Below, one piece after another: positions 1 through 9,314 of a stretch of 64,000 nt of DNA. Position 1 is the first letter of the stretch. Each line of letters begins with the position of its first letter. Below the pieces are notes generated by a model, which saw only the letters and a list, made by a program, of their open reading frames with translations, did no database searches and had not been told where the DNA came from. The position numbers and the translations under genes were made by a program. Source of the stretch: Sinorhizobium sp. A49 (GTDB taxonomy: Bacteria; Pseudomonadota; Alphaproteobacteria; Rhizobiales; Rhizobiaceae). Location of the stretch: contig NZ_MUNW01000059.1 in the NCBI RefSeq assembly GCF_002002725.1, positions 62,001 to 126,000 of the forward strand, given 5' to 3'.

Positions 1-58
1 GCTTTCCGAAGCAGCCGACGACCTGATCAGCGAAGCGATGGGCGCCGAGCCGCGATAG
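1..58 (+). CDS. C-terminal tail of an upstream gene, possibly ligase-associated DEXH-box helicase
   Basis: An open frame enters from the left edge and encodes 18 residues ending in GAEPR before a TAG stop. It is too short to identify from its own sequence. The next gene is a PdeM-type phosphoesterase, which in many alphaproteobacteria directly follows a ligase-associated Lhr-like DEXH-box helicase, so that is the best guess. This rests on gene neighbourhood only. Confidence 0.4.
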   Translation, partial: LSEAADDLISEAMGAEPR

Positions 59-105
59 AATACTCCCGTGTTCGCGCGAGCACGCCAAGGACGTTAAAGA
101 AACGC

Positions 106-831
106 ATGCACAGGCTTGCCCAGGCATTATCGGCTCCAACAGACAGCACCGTGGCTTCCGCGCGCGCCATCGTCCACGGCGTCGAAGCGGTCTGCGATCC
201 GCTCGGCAGCCTCTATCTACCCGAGACGAGAACACTCGTCGTGTCCGATCTGCATCTGGAAAAGGGAGCCGCTTTTGCGCGACGCGGCATGATGCTCCCG
301 CCCTACGACACCCTTGCCACGTTGCGTGTGCTCGAGGCGGCAATAACCCGCCACGACCCCAAACTGGTCATCAGCCTCGGCGACAATTTCCATGACCGGG
401 TGGGCTCGGCCGCAATGCCGGACACATTCCGGCACATGATCGCCGCGATGGCCATGGGGCGGGAATGGATCTGGATCAACGGCAATCATGACCCCGACGG
501 CGCCTCGGGCCTGCCGGGCCTATCGCTGGACGAATTCCGGCACGCCGGTCTTATCTTTCGCCATGAACCGTCGCGAGGCGAGGCCGCGGGAGAAATCGCC
601 GGCCATCTGCATCCGGCGGCGACCGTCGTCCGGCGGGAGAAGTCGGTGCGGCGCGCCTGTTTTGCCACCGATGGAAAGCGCATGCTGATGCCGGCCTTCG
701 GCGTCACCACCGGCGGCCTCGATCTGCGCCACCGGGCGATGACCGGCCTGTTCGACCGTGCCATGCTGGTCGCCCACATGCTCGGCCGCGATCGGATCTA
801 TTCGGTCCGCTTCACGAACCTGATCGCTTGA
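106..831 (+). CDS. pdeM: Ligase-associated DNA damage response endonuclease PdeM (metallophosphoesterase)
   Basis: This is a calcineurin-like metallophosphoesterase of 241 residues. The metal-binding motifs are in order: DLHLEKG (D48, H50), GDNFHD (G92-D97), GNHD (N127, H128) and GHLHP (H167, H169). The DLHxEKG variant is typical of PdeM, a predicted nuclease encoded beside a DNA ligase and an Lhr-like helicase in a DNA repair cluster. It starts 47 bp after the stop of the preceding gene, so the two are probably co-transcribed. The ATG has only a weak, distant AAGGA. A GTG at 151 would remove 15 poorly conserved-looking residues and is a real alternative start. Family assignment is firm; the repair role is known for the family and not shown here. 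Confidence 0.88.
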   Translation: MHRLAQALSAPTDSTVASARAIVHGVEAVCDPLGSLYLPETRTLVVSDLHLEKGAAFARRGMMLPPYDTLATLRVLEAAITRHDPKLVISLGDNFHDRVGSAAMPDTFRHMIAAMAMGREWIWINGNHDPDGASGLPGLSLDEFRHAGLIFRHEPSRGEAAGEIAGHLHPAATVVRREKSVRRACFATDGKRMLMPAFGVTTGGLDLRHRAMTGLFDRAMLVAHMLGRDRIYSVRFTNLIA

Positions 832-838
832 GCATCCG

Positions 839-1075
839 TCAGAACGCGTTGAAGGTCAGCGTCGTCAGCGACCGCGAGATGCCCGGAACTGTGGCAATGT
901 TGTCATTGATGAACTTGCCGATGTCCTGGCCTTCTTCGATGTAAATCTTGAGCAAGAGGTCATAGTCGCCGCTCGTCGAATACATTTCCGAAACGATCTC
1001 CTTGCGGTAGATCTCGTCGGCAACCTCATAAGTCTTGCCGGGAGCACACTGCAACTGGACGAAAATCGGTTTCAT
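839..1075 (-). CDS. Stand-alone Lrp/AsnC effector-binding (RAM) domain protein
   Basis: This 78-residue protein matches the C-terminal ligand-binding (RAM) domain of Lrp/AsnC regulators along its whole length: an opening beta strand (IFVQLQCAPGK), a helix, then the core GDYDLLLKIYI and a closing strand. It lacks the N-terminal helix-turn-helix of full regulators (usually about 150 residues), so it cannot bind DNA in the usual way. Known single-domain homologues form the same ring-like oligomers and may bind amino acids. A good ribosome site (AGAGGAA) lies 5 nt before the ATG. It converges on pdeM with a 7-bp gap. Its physiological role is unknown. Confidence 0.88.
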   Translation of the reverse strand: MKPIFVQLQCAPGKTYEVADEIYRKEIVSEMYSTSGDYDLLLKIYIEEGQDIGKFINDNIATVPGISRSLTTLTFNAF

Positions 1076-1095
1076 GGAATTTCCTCTGTTTCTGT

Positions 1096-1204
1096 CTTAC
1101 AGCGCCGCGCGTCAGATATGCCGCGCTATGGCCGCTGTAAGGCTATAAACTCGCTGCATAATTTCCTCCTTAGATCGATTCCGACTTATGGGGCGATGCA
1201 GTAG
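1096..1204. repeat. RIME-like intergenic palindromic element, copy 1
   Basis: This 109-bp element holds two successive imperfect palindromes. The first runs from CTTACAGCG to CGCTGTAAG (1096-1142). The second runs from CTGCAT to ATGCAG around a TTAGATCGATTCCGACTTA core (about 1154-1201). A second copy of identical length and orientation lies at 42261-42369. Size, palindromic architecture and intergenic position fit the RIME1 class of Rhizobium-specific intergenic mosaic elements. It sits just upstream of the AsnC-domain gene start. Any small ORF through it is unlikely to be real. Confidence 0.72.
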
Positions 1205-1260
1205 GCCTTCTTTAGCCGCCCAGCGCACAAAAGGGAACGTCGGCCGGCTGCCGTCAAGGG

Positions 1261-2064
1261 TTAATCCTTGCGGAAGAGCAGGCTTGCGCCCCAACCGGTG
1301 ATGACGGCGAGCAGCACCGCGAACAGGCCGTAGAGGAACGGTTGCTCATGCGCCGTCTGGGTGATCACCTGCTCCACACCCGTCTTGACCACGCGCAGCG
1401 GCAGCGCCTTGGCGGCGACGAAGGTGCCGTCGCGGAAGAGATAGGCCCGCACGACATGCACGCCGTTGGGAACGTTGGCCGGCAGGCGCACCGACGCCTT
1501 GAACAGGCTGGAGCTTATGAACTGCACGCCGCCCGGATCGCGCTCATAGACGCCGCTGGTCTCGCGGATACGGCGGAAGGCATTGCGGAATTCGCCGAGA
1601 TTGCTGCCGTCACCGACGAAGCCGAGCGGCACCAGCCGCATATGATCGACGCCGATGCCCATATTGCCCATCTCGCCCGGGGGCGCGATCGTCTCGATGT
1701 CACGCGTGCTCGACAGCGAATAGGATTCCGGCACCAGTTCGAAAGTCATGGAGCTGGTGTTCACCCAGATGCCGAAGACGCGCTCTTTCTTGCGCACCGT
1801 CGCATTGTCCTTCGGGCCTTCAAGCGAGACGATGATGTTGTACTTGCCCTGCGCCAGCAGGTTGGGGTCGAAGCCGTCGACCGCTCCGAAGATCGTCAGG
1901 TCCGCGCCGCGGAAATCCGAGGTGATGGCGATCTCGTCGGTCGAGATGCCGATCTCCAGCTTTTCGGTGAAGTCGTTGGCATTCTCGTCCTGCAACTGGG
2001 CGAAAGCCGGAGCGGCGAAAGCGAGCGTCAGCGCTGCAAGGGCCATATGGGCGAGACGGCGCAT
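1261..2064 (-). CDS. TIGR02186 / Alph_Pro_TM family membrane-anchored protein
   Basis: This 267-residue protein has an N-terminal signal peptide (residues 1-22, cleavage after AFA) and a C-terminal membrane segment (about 242-263) ending in a short basic tail, RKD. The central part is periplasmic and beta-rich. The pattern matches the TIGR02186 family of alphaproteobacteria, whose genes typically sit beside TSUP permeases as here. Its ATG overlaps the stop of the TauE/SafE-like gene by one base (TGATG), so the two are translationally coupled and the products probably work together. The frame stays open upstream into the permease gene, but ATG 2064 is the natural start because a signal peptide follows it. 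Biochemical function is unknown. Confidence 0.85.
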   Translation of the reverse strand: MRRLAHMALAALTLAFAAPAFAQLQDENANDFTEKLEIGISTDEIAITSDFRGADLTIFGAVDGFDPNLLAQGKYNIIVSLEGPKDNATVRKKERVFGIWVNTSSMTFELVPESYSLSSTRDIETIAPPGEMGNMGIGVDHMRLVPLGFVGDGSNLGEFRNAFRRIRETSGVYERDPGGVQFISSSLFKASVRLPANVPNGVHVVRAYLFRDGTFVAAKALPLRVVKTGVEQVITQTAHEQPFLYGLFAVLLAVITGWGASLLFRKD

Positions 2065-2990
2065 CAGAAGCCGAACCCCGCTGACACGACGGAGTAGATG
2101 TCCTTCGGCGGAATGACGAGTTCGATCGCCAGGCGGATGCCGACGGCAAGCACGAGCAGCGCCAGCAGCGCGCGCAGTTGCTCGCCGCGCAGCTTCTGGC
2201 CGACCCGGACGCCATATTGCGCGCCGATGACGCCGGCGATCATCAGCACGAAGGCGAGCACGATATCGACGGTGTAGTTGGTGGAGGCCTGGACGATGAC
2301 CGTATAGGCGGAGACGAAGATGATCTGGAACAGCGACGTGCCGACGACGACATTGGTCGGGATGCGCAGGAGATAGATCATCGCCGGCACCATGATGAAG
2401 CCGCCGCCGACACCCATGACCGACGTCAGGATGCCGATGCAGAAGCCGAGGGTCGCGACGGGAATGACGCTCAGATAGATCTTCGATTTCTTGAACCGCA
2501 TCTTGAGCGGCAACCGGTGCACCCAATTGTGCTGCCCGGGACGGCGCAGCGGCGTCGCCTGGTTGTTGGCCGCCTTGCGCATGGCGCGCACGCTTTCCCA
2601 CAGCATCAGGCTACCGACCGAGCCCAGGAGCACGACATAGAGCAGCGAGATGACCAGATCGAGCTGGCCGACGCGGCGCAGCAGCGAGAACAGCCAGACG
2701 CCGACCGTCGCGCCCGCCAAACCGCCGCATAAGAGCACCGTGCCGAGCTTGATGTCGATCGTGCCGCGGCGGAAGTGGGTGATGGCGCCGGAGATCGAGG
2801 AGGCCACGACCTGGTTGGCGCCGGTCGCAACGGCGACGACGGGCGGGATGTTGTAGAAGATCAGGAGAGGCGTGATCAGGAATCCGCCGCCGACACCGAA
2901 CATGCCCGACAGAAAGCCAACGGCCGCACCCATGCCGAGGATGATGAGTATGTTCACCGACAACTCTGCGATGGGCAGATAGATCGACAC
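2064..2990 (-). CDS. TSUP family sulfite/organosulfur permease (TauE/SafE-like)
   Basis: This inner-membrane permease of about 308 residues has the internal duplication of the TauE/SafE family: GMFGVGGGF in the first half and SVMGVGGGF in the second, with roughly eight hydrophobic segments and a charged cytoplasmic loop between the halves (KMRFKKSK). Family members export or import sulfite, sulfoacetate or related sulfur compounds; the substrate here cannot be read from sequence. I chose GTG 2990 because GAGG lies 7 nt upstream. A longer ORF from ATG 3011 adds seven residues and lacks that site. It is coupled to the following TIGR02186 gene. Confidence 0.87.
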   Translation of the reverse strand: MSIYLPIAELSVNILIILGMGAAVGFLSGMFGVGGGFLITPLLIFYNIPPVVAVATGANQVVASSISGAITHFRRGTIDIKLGTVLLCGGLAGATVGVWLFSLLRRVGQLDLVISLLYVVLLGSVGSLMLWESVRAMRKAANNQATPLRRPGQHNWVHRLPLKMRFKKSKIYLSVIPVATLGFCIGILTSVMGVGGGFIMVPAMIYLLRIPTNVVVGTSLFQIIFVSAYTVIVQASTNYTVDIVLAFVLMIAGVIGAQYGVRVGQKLRGEQLRALLALLVLAVGIRLAIELVIPPKDIYSVVSAGFGF

Positions 2991-3238
2991 GCCGGGACCT
3001 CGATATGCCAACGGCCCGCGGCGCGGGCGAAAACGTCACAGTGGCAAGCTATTCACCACGGAAGGGGGATTATCTTAAGAAAGCCGACACCCCTCCCGAA
3101 GGCGAGGTGGCATAGGCTTCCGTCATGCGCTCCTCAACCGGAGCTGTCAACCTTTTCAGCGACATGGCGGACAGCTTCGGCTCCGCAGAGCCTGTGGCCC
3201 GGTTCTGCGGCTTTATTGCGGCGTCGGACCCTGCCGGA

Positions 3239-6200
3239 TCAGGAATTGCGCTTGAGCAATTCCTTCACCAGCTGGTCGGTGATTTCACCTGTCGGCTCCT
3301 GGCCGACGGATGTCTGGAAGGCCTTGATCGCGGCAACCGTCTTCTTGCCCAGCTGGCCATCCGGCTTGCCGGCGTCGAAGCCGTTATTGTTGAGGATGGC
3401 CTGGATGTTGCGGATGGCCTTGCTCATGTCGATCGAGGCGGTCTTGTTGGCCGGGCCGACCCAGGCGTCCGGCACGTCGACCGTGTTCGCCTTGGTATCG
3501 ACCGCCTGCGGCTTCCAGGCGTCAGCCTTGGCCTTGGCGCTCGAAAGCTGTTCCGGCTTCATCGCCTTGGCGACCTCGTCGCGCTTGGCAGCAGCGTCCA
3601 TGTCGCCCTCGCGGGCGGCAGCGGCAAACCACTTGTAGGAAGACTCAAGATCCTGCGGCACGCCATTGCCGCGGGCATAAAGAACAGCAAGGTTGAACTG
3701 GCTGTCGCGGATGCCGAGTTCGGCAGCCTTGGCGAACCACTTTGTCGCCTCGGCGAAATCCGGCGCACCATCGCGACCGCTGGCCAGCATGACCGCGAGG
3801 TTGTGCATGGCGCTGGCGTTGCCCTGACCGGCGGCCTTCAGATAGAGAGCCTTGGCCTTGGCTGCGTCGCGCGTGAGGCCCGAACCCTTTTCGTACATGC
3901 TGGCGAGCCGGTAATCGGCCGGCACCACGCCGCCGTCGGCGGCGCGCTGGTACCATTTGGCAGCTTCCGCCAGATCTTCCTTGACGCCGCGGCCTTCGGT
4001 GAAGCGCGCGCCGATTTCGTAGAAAGCCAGCGGGTCGCCGCCCTTGGCAGCCGTCACCAGTGCAACCGGGCCAAAGCCGTCAGGCAGCACGACCTCGGCG
4101 GGCTTGGCGAGCGGAGCGAAAGTGCCAACCTGAGTGGCATCGGCAGGGGCTGCCTGGAATGTGGAAGCGGCCGTCGGCTGCTTGACCTCCGGCACCGGCT
4201 GAAGCAGCGGAGCCTGCGCGTCATGGGCCAAGGTCGTCGATGCGGATGTGTCTGCCGGCGGGGTCGAGACGGCAGGCGTCTGGACGGCGCTGGACGACTG
4301 CTCGACGTAATCGAGCGTCGCGCCTGGAAGCGGCGGCAACGCCTCGAGCGGTGTTTGGGTCGCAACGGCAGCGGCCGCCGGCGCCTGGCCGCCAGCGATC
4401 TCAGTCGGCTTGGCGACGGCGGGCTGTTCGACGACGGGGCTTGCGTTCTGGTCGATGATCGCCACCGGTTCGGCAGCAGGCGCATTGCTGCCCTTCAGCA
4501 TGGTGCCGACGAGCGGATAGGACATGATCGCCAGCAGCACGGCGCCGACGGCCATCAGGATCGGCCGGCGATGACGGGCAAAGGCACCGCCGACGCCACC
4601 AGAAGCGCCACCGTCCTTGGTCTTGTTGAGCGTATCGGCTTCCTCGACTGCCAGCTGTGCTGCCCGGCGGGCCGCTGCGATGAAGTCGGCCTTGTCGCCA
4701 TCAGCAGGTTGTTTGCCGCCACGGTTCATCTGGCCGGCGCGCACGCGCTCGAGGATCTTCTTGACGTCGGGAACGCCGGAGCCGGGCTCCAGCAGTTGAT
4801 TGGCCTCTTCCGGGGCCAGCATCTCCGAGGGGTCGATGGACGGCGCGGGCTCGACCAGCTGTCGTGTCTGCTCCGGTGCAGGCTCGACACGCTTTGCGGA
4901 AAAGCGCCGGGTCAGTCCGGCAAGCAGGCCCGTGCGGGCGGCAACGGGCTGTTCGCGCGCGCCATCGGGCTCGATGGTCGAAACCTGACCTTCGTCGCCG
5001 GCATAGGCAGTCGCATGGGCGGAGGCAGTGGCGGCGGCAATGACGCCGTCGTCTTCCGCCTGCAGGGCGCGGACATTGCGCTGCAGATCCTGGTAACGGT
5101 CGTCGAGATCGGCGCCCGTGAAGGGGTCGTTGAATTCCGGTTGCATCGCCTTGGGCATGACAGGCATTTCGCGCGCCACCGGCGCCTCGTAATGTGCCGA
5201 CGCCATGGCAGGCTCGCGTCCCTCGATGCGCTCGAGCTTGTCGGCGATATGAACGAGGGTTTCGTGCAGCGCTTCGAAGGTGCGTGCCGTGCGTTCTTCG
5301 CTGGAGCGGCTGAGATCTTCGAGCGTGCGCAGGTCGTCGGCCAAGGCCGAGATGGCCGCGAGATCGCCGCCACCCGATGCCTGCGGCATGCCCCGCTTGG
5401 AATAGGCCTCCATCACCGCTTCGGCCGCCTGACGGGCAGCCTCGACGATATACTCGTCGCTGGTGGCGAAATAATCTTCGAGCGCATTCATGCGGCTCTC
5501 GAATTCCACCGGCATCGCAGCAGTCGCCTCGACGCGGGGCTGGCTGACGAGGGTCGACAGATTGGCGATCTGCGCTTCGAGATTGTGCAAGGCGGCGCGG
5601 TCGTCGTAGGGCGCCGCATAGGTTTCTTCCAGCCGCTGCGCGATGCCGGCGAGACGGTCTTCAAGCCGGTCGAAACGCGGATCGGAGACCGGTTGTGCGT
5701 TCAGCGTGTCGAGGTCGTCGATGCGGCGGGCGAGATAGTCGAGCCGCTCGGCCAGCGCGTCGTTGACGCTACCCTGGTCGAGGGCCTCGATCTTGCGGGA
5801 AATGTCGCTGAGGTAACCGGTCAGGTCCGGCTGGGCGTTGCGATGGCTGCGCTCCATCAACAGGGACAGCTGATCGAGACGCTCCTCAAGGCCGGCGGCC
5901 GCTTTCTCGCTGGCGAGATCCTCGACGCGGGCAGCCAGCGCCTCCAGGCGGGCGCCGAGGCCGGAATCGTTTGGACGGGACAGCCCATCGATCTGCCGCG
6001 AGAGATCGCCGAGCCTGGTCTCCAGCCGATTGGTGAACCCACCCTCGAGACTGCTCGCCGTGCGGCTGTTGGCGGCGATCGCGCGGCTGATCTCGTCAAG
6101 GCGCGCATCCAGATCGGCAAACTGCGAGACGAGGCGGCGGTCATCAGGCTGTATCTGGCGGCCAAGCATCTCGATCGCCTGGGCAACCGCAATCATCTTG

Positions 6201-7027
6201 TCTTCAAGAACGTCGACGGCAGAGCTGTTGCCGAGCGCACCGATCTGCGATTTGATTTCGTCCAGCCTGTAGGCGAGCGCCACCAGTTCGTCGTCGCGGT
6301 TCTGGTCGAAGGCGATCAGTCGATCTTCGACGCCGTTCCAGCGGCTTTCCATCCGGCGAACGCTGTCTTCGCGCGCCAAGCCGTCGATCATGCTGCGCAG
6401 GTCGTCAAAATCGCCGCGCAGCGCGTCGGCCTGGGCGGGCGAAGCCTGGCGGCCGAGCTGCTGGATGCTGTCGGCGAGGCGCTGCATGTCGCCGCGCACG
6501 TCCTCGGCAAAACTGTGATCCTCGGCCTGCGCCTTGATGCCGCGAATTTCGGCGCGCAGGGAATTCATCTCGCGGGTCAACCCATCGGTGATGTCGCGCT
6601 TGAGATCCTGGCGCAAGCCGACAAGCGCCTCGGCGATATCGTTAACGGCGGCCGCCGGCCGGGCAACAGGTGCCCGGACCGGCTGCGACCTGATATCGTC
6701 GACGTAACGCTCGGGCTCACGCAGAGCCGGGCGTTCCGGCTCGCGCTGCGGCACGCGGTCTCTCAGAGGCGGCCGCTCGCGCGACGTGCTCAACGCCCGC
6801 TGGCGCTGCATGATCTCGGAAACGGCATCACGCGGGGATGGGATGTCGCGGGGAGCGACACGTTCGCGCTCGACCGGACGGGCCGGCGGCTCACGGCTCG
6901 CACTGTTCATCAATCCTTCGATCCGGGCCTCTAGGCCCTCGATCGTGCGGTTCAGGGCGTCCAGCGAGGGTCGCTCGCCATAGCTCTGGGTGCCAGCGCG
7001 CTGAGGATTTGATCGCGATCCATTCAT
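3239..7027 (-). CDS. podJ: PodJ-like polar organising protein with Sel1 repeats and peptidoglycan-binding domain
   Basis: This 1262-residue protein has the architecture of PodJ, the polar scaffold of alphaproteobacteria. Residues 1-800 are cytoplasmic, acidic and rich in heptad coiled coil, many of form RLD.L...ID.L. One membrane helix lies at about 822-844. A proline/alanine/threonine-rich periplasmic linker runs to about 985, Sel1-type repeats span about 998-1145, and a peptidoglycan-binding domain 1 occupies 1202-1262. PodJ recruits division and polarity factors to the new pole. I chose ATG 7027 (MNGSRSN) because the upstream extension is basic and unlike the family. The position next to fadE-fadA-fadB matches podJ1 in Sinorhizobium. 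The exact orthology is inferred from architecture and neighbourhood. Confidence 0.82.
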   Translation of the reverse strand: MNGSRSNPQRAGTQSYGERPSLDALNRTIEGLEARIEGLMNSASREPPARPVERERVAPRDIPSPRDAVSEIMQRQRALSTSRERPPLRDRVPQREPERPALREPERYVDDIRSQPVRAPVARPAAAVNDIAEALVGLRQDLKRDITDGLTREMNSLRAEIRGIKAQAEDHSFAEDVRGDMQRLADSIQQLGRQASPAQADALRGDFDDLRSMIDGLAREDSVRRMESRWNGVEDRLIAFDQNRDDELVALAYRLDEIKSQIGALGNSSAVDVLEDKMIAVAQAIEMLGRQIQPDDRRLVSQFADLDARLDEISRAIAANSRTASSLEGGFTNRLETRLGDLSRQIDGLSRPNDSGLGARLEALAARVEDLASEKAAAGLEERLDQLSLLMERSHRNAQPDLTGYLSDISRKIEALDQGSVNDALAERLDYLARRIDDLDTLNAQPVSDPRFDRLEDRLAGIAQRLEETYAAPYDDRAALHNLEAQIANLSTLVSQPRVEATAAMPVEFESRMNALEDYFATSDEYIVEAARQAAEAVMEAYSKRGMPQASGGGDLAAISALADDLRTLEDLSRSSEERTARTFEALHETLVHIADKLERIEGREPAMASAHYEAPVAREMPVMPKAMQPEFNDPFTGADLDDRYQDLQRNVRALQAEDDGVIAAATASAHATAYAGDEGQVSTIEPDGAREQPVAARTGLLAGLTRRFSAKRVEPAPEQTRQLVEPAPSIDPSEMLAPEEANQLLEPGSGVPDVKKILERVRAGQMNRGGKQPADGDKADFIAAARRAAQLAVEEADTLNKTKDGGASGGVGGAFARHRRPILMAVGAVLLAIMSYPLVGTMLKGSNAPAAEPVAIIDQNASPVVEQPAVAKPTEIAGGQAPAAAAVATQTPLEALPPLPGATLDYVEQSSSAVQTPAVSTPPADTSASTTLAHDAQAPLLQPVPEVKQPTAASTFQAAPADATQVGTFAPLAKPAEVVLPDGFGPVALVTAAKGGDPLAFYEIGARFTEGRGVKEDLAEAAKWYQRAADGGVVPADYRLASMYEKGSGLTRDAAKAKALYLKAAGQGNASAMHNLAVMLASGRDGAPDFAEATKWFAKAAELGIRDSQFNLAVLYARGNGVPQDLESSYKWFAAAAREGDMDAAAKRDEVAKAMKPEQLSSAKAKADAWKPQAVDTKANTVDVPDAWVGPANKTASIDMSKAIRNIQAILNNNGFDAGKPDGQLGKKTVAAIKAFQTSVGQEPTGEITDQLVKELLKRNS

Positions 7028-7462
7028 TGTGCTCTTCGCCCCTGTCCGTCGGCCATCTCGAAAGTCGCCACGGAAGGAAACGGCTTCCTTCACCCCTGCG
7101 GCACTTCCGACGCGGGCAAAGCTACAACAATGCGAGGACCGGACCGGTTGCAGCTTTGACCATCTCAACACGCACCTTTCATTAAACGTGGTAAACAACC
7201 GGTTAACCGCTGCGGATTTTTTAACGATTTGGCAGGGGTAGGCGATGGAGAGTGCCGTGCGACGGCGATTTCACCGCGCCTTTCAGCGGCAACCGAAACT
7301 TCGATCTGGCGTTATTTTTGACGTTTACGCAAACGTCAAAATTTTGTAGCATCCTGCCAACGATGCGAGACCGCCCTTCGGTGGCGGCGCATCCGGCATG
7401 TTGCAACCGGACGTCGGCCGCGTGGAGGCGACGACCCGAAAGCGAAAAAAGGCGAGGAAAGA
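7028..7462. other. Divergent podJ / fadE intergenic region
   Basis: These 435 bp separate two divergent genes and contain no convincing ORF. The half near podJ holds AT-rich patches (ATTAAACGTGGTAAAC and GGATTTTTTAACG at 7181-7227) that could carry promoters. The half near fadE contains the palindromic operator at 7318-7339. Nothing else stands out. Confidence 0.7.
7318..7339. promoter_or_regulatory. Palindromic operator upstream of the fadE operon
   Basis: The half-sites TTGACGTTT and AAACGTCAA flank a 4-bp centre (ACGC) and form a 22-bp near-perfect palindrome 123 bp before the acyl-CoA dehydrogenase ATG. The identical 22 bp recur at 42605-42626 before a nitronate monooxygenase, and a shorter form occurs at 57163-57178 before fadD. 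The sequence resembles operators reported for the MerR-family regulator LiuR of fatty-acid and branched-chain degradation in alphaproteobacteria. The regulator identity is inference. Confidence 0.75.
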
Positions 7463-9259
7463 ATGCCCACCTACAAGGCACCGGTCGACGATACCCTCTT
7501 CATTCTGAACGACGTGCTCGGCATCGAGCGTTACAACAACCTGCCGGGCTTTGCCGATGCGACGCCTGACATGATCGAAGCGATCGTCGGCGAGGCCGCC
7601 AAGCTTGCCGAAGAAGTGCTTTTCCCGGTCAACCTTTCCGGCGACCAGGAAGGCTGCAAGCGGCGCGACGACGGGTCGGTCAGCGTACCCAAGGGCTTCA
7701 AGCAGGCCTTCGACCTCTACCGCGAGGGCGGCTGGCTCGGGCTTGCGGTGCCCGAAGAATTCGGCGGCCAGGGCCTGCCCTACACGCTGCACACCGCCGT
7801 CGGCGAGTACATGTCCTCGGCCAACATGGCGCTGACGATGTATCCGGGCCTGACCCAGGGCGCGATCGCCGCGATCCTCGTCCACGGCTCGGATGAGCAG
7901 AAGAAGGCCTATCTGCCGAAGATGGTGGACGGCACCTGGACAGGCACGATGAACCTGACGGAGCCGCATTGCGGCACCGACCTCGGGCTCTTGCGCAGCA
8001 AGGCCGTTCCCGATGGCAACGGCGCCTACAAGATTTCCGGCCAGAAGATCTTCATCTCCGCCGGCGAACACGACATGTCCGAGAACATCATCCATCTGGT
8101 GCTCGCCCGCATCGAGGGCGCGCCAGAGGGCGTGAAGGGCATCTCGCTGTTCATCGTACCGAAATTCAAGCTGAACGGCGCCGGCGAGCCGGGCGAGCGC
8201 AACGGCGTTTCCTGCGGCGCCATCGAGCACAAGATGGGCATTCACGGCAATTCGACCTGCGTCATGAACTATGACGAGGCGGAGGGCTACCTCATCGGCA
8301 CGGAGAACAAGGGCCTCAACGCCATGTTCGTGATGATGAACGAGGCCCGCCTCGGCGTCGGCCTGCAGGGCCTGTCGATCGCCGAAATCGCCTACCAGAA
8401 CGCCGCCAACTATGCCCGTGACCGCATCCAGGGCCGCTCGCTTTCCGGCCCGAAGGCGCCCGACAAGAAGGCTGACCCGATCATCGTCCATCCGGACGTG
8501 CGCCGCACGCTGATGACGATCCGCGCCTTCAACGAGGCGGGCCGCGCGTTTACGCTCTGGACCGCGCTGAAATCCGATATCGCCCACCGCTCCGACAACG
8601 AGGCCGACCGCCAGTCGGCCGACGACATCCTCGGCCTGATGACGCCTATCCTCAAGGGCGTGCTCACCGACAAGGGCTTCGACCACGCCGTCATGGCGCA
8701 GCAGATGTTCGGCGGCCACGGCTATATCGAAGAACACGGCATGAGCCAGTATGTTCGCGATGCCCGCATCGCGATGATCTACGAGGGCGCCAACGGCATC
8801 CAGGCGCTCGACCTCGTCGGCCGCAAGCTCGGCCTCAACGGCGGGCGCGCCGTCATGGCGCTGTTCAAGGAAATCGGCGATTTCTGCGAAGAAAACCGCG
8901 GCAACGAGAAGCTTTCCACCTATACCAAGGCGCTGAAGAAGGGGCTCAACGACCTGCAGGCGTCCACCATGTGGTTCATGCAGAACGCCATGGCCAAGCC
9001 CGACAATGCCGGTGCCGGCTCCACCGACTACATGCACCTCTTCGGACTCGTCGTGCTCGGCTACATGTGGGCGAAGATCGCCAAGACGGCGGAGGAAAAA
9101 CTGGCCTCTGGCGAAACGGCACGCGCGGACTATCTGAAGAACAAGCTGATCACCGCGACCTTCTTCATGGAAAGGATTCTGCCGGAAACGGCGTTGCGCA
9201 AGGCCCGCATCGAAACCGGCGCCGACACCGTTATGGCGCTCGACGCGGCCGCGTTCTGA
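7463..9259 (+). CDS. Acyl-CoA dehydrogenase, long form with extra C-terminal domain
   Basis: This FAD-dependent dehydrogenase (598 residues) makes the trans-2,3 double bond in acyl-CoA, the first step of beta-oxidation. It shows the N-terminal helical domain, the middle beta domain ([13 protein letters not shown], 163-175), the C-terminal helical core with FGGHGY (416-421), and the expected catalytic glutamate E441 in IYEGANG. About 150 further residues form the extra C-terminal domain of the long ACAD / DmdC-like group, so it is longer than classical short-chain enzymes (about 380). GAGGAAAG precedes the ATG. It heads an operon with a thiolase, a lipoprotein and FadB, so a role in fatty-acid breakdown is more likely than sulfur-compound use. 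Chain-length preference is unknown. Confidence 0.93.
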   Translation: MPTYKAPVDDTLFILNDVLGIERYNNLPGFADATPDMIEAIVGEAAKLAEEVLFPVNLSGDQEGCKRRDDGSVSVPKGFKQAFDLYREGGWLGLAVPEEFGGQGLPYTLHTAVGEYMSSANMALTMYPGLTQGAIAAILVHGSDEQKKAYLPKMVDGTWTGTMNLTEPHCGTDLGLLRSKAVPDGNGAYKISGQKIFISAGEHDMSENIIHLVLARIEGAPEGVKGISLFIVPKFKLNGAGEPGERNGVSCGAIEHKMGIHGNSTCVMNYDEAEGYLIGTENKGLNAMFVMMNEARLGVGLQGLSIAEIAYQNAANYARDRIQGRSLSGPKAPDKKADPIIVHPDVRRTLMTIRAFNEAGRAFTLWTALKSDIAHRSDNEADRQSADDILGLMTPILKGVLTDKGFDHAVMAQQMFGGHGYIEEHGMSQYVRDARIAMIYEGANGIQALDLVGRKLGLNGGRAVMALFKEIGDFCEENRGNEKLSTYTKALKKGLNDLQASTMWFMQNAMAKPDNAGAGSTDYMHLFGLVVLGYMWAKIAKTAEEKLASGETARADYLKNKLITATFFMERILPETALRKARIETGADTVMALDAAAF

Positions 9260-9314
9260 TTTCAAACTGTTTGACGGGCGGCACCGGATGGTGTTGCCGA
9301 AAGGGAGATGAGAC

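Noticed and set aside
1112-1294. 60-codon minus-strand frame across the RIME-like repeat
   Set aside because: It is formed by the palindromic repeat and lacks independent support.
3125-6934. A 1269-codon open frame on the plus strand opposite podJ
   Set aside because: The minus-strand frame has a full PodJ domain order. The plus frame is a high-GC mirror frame with repetitive low-complexity composition and no domain.
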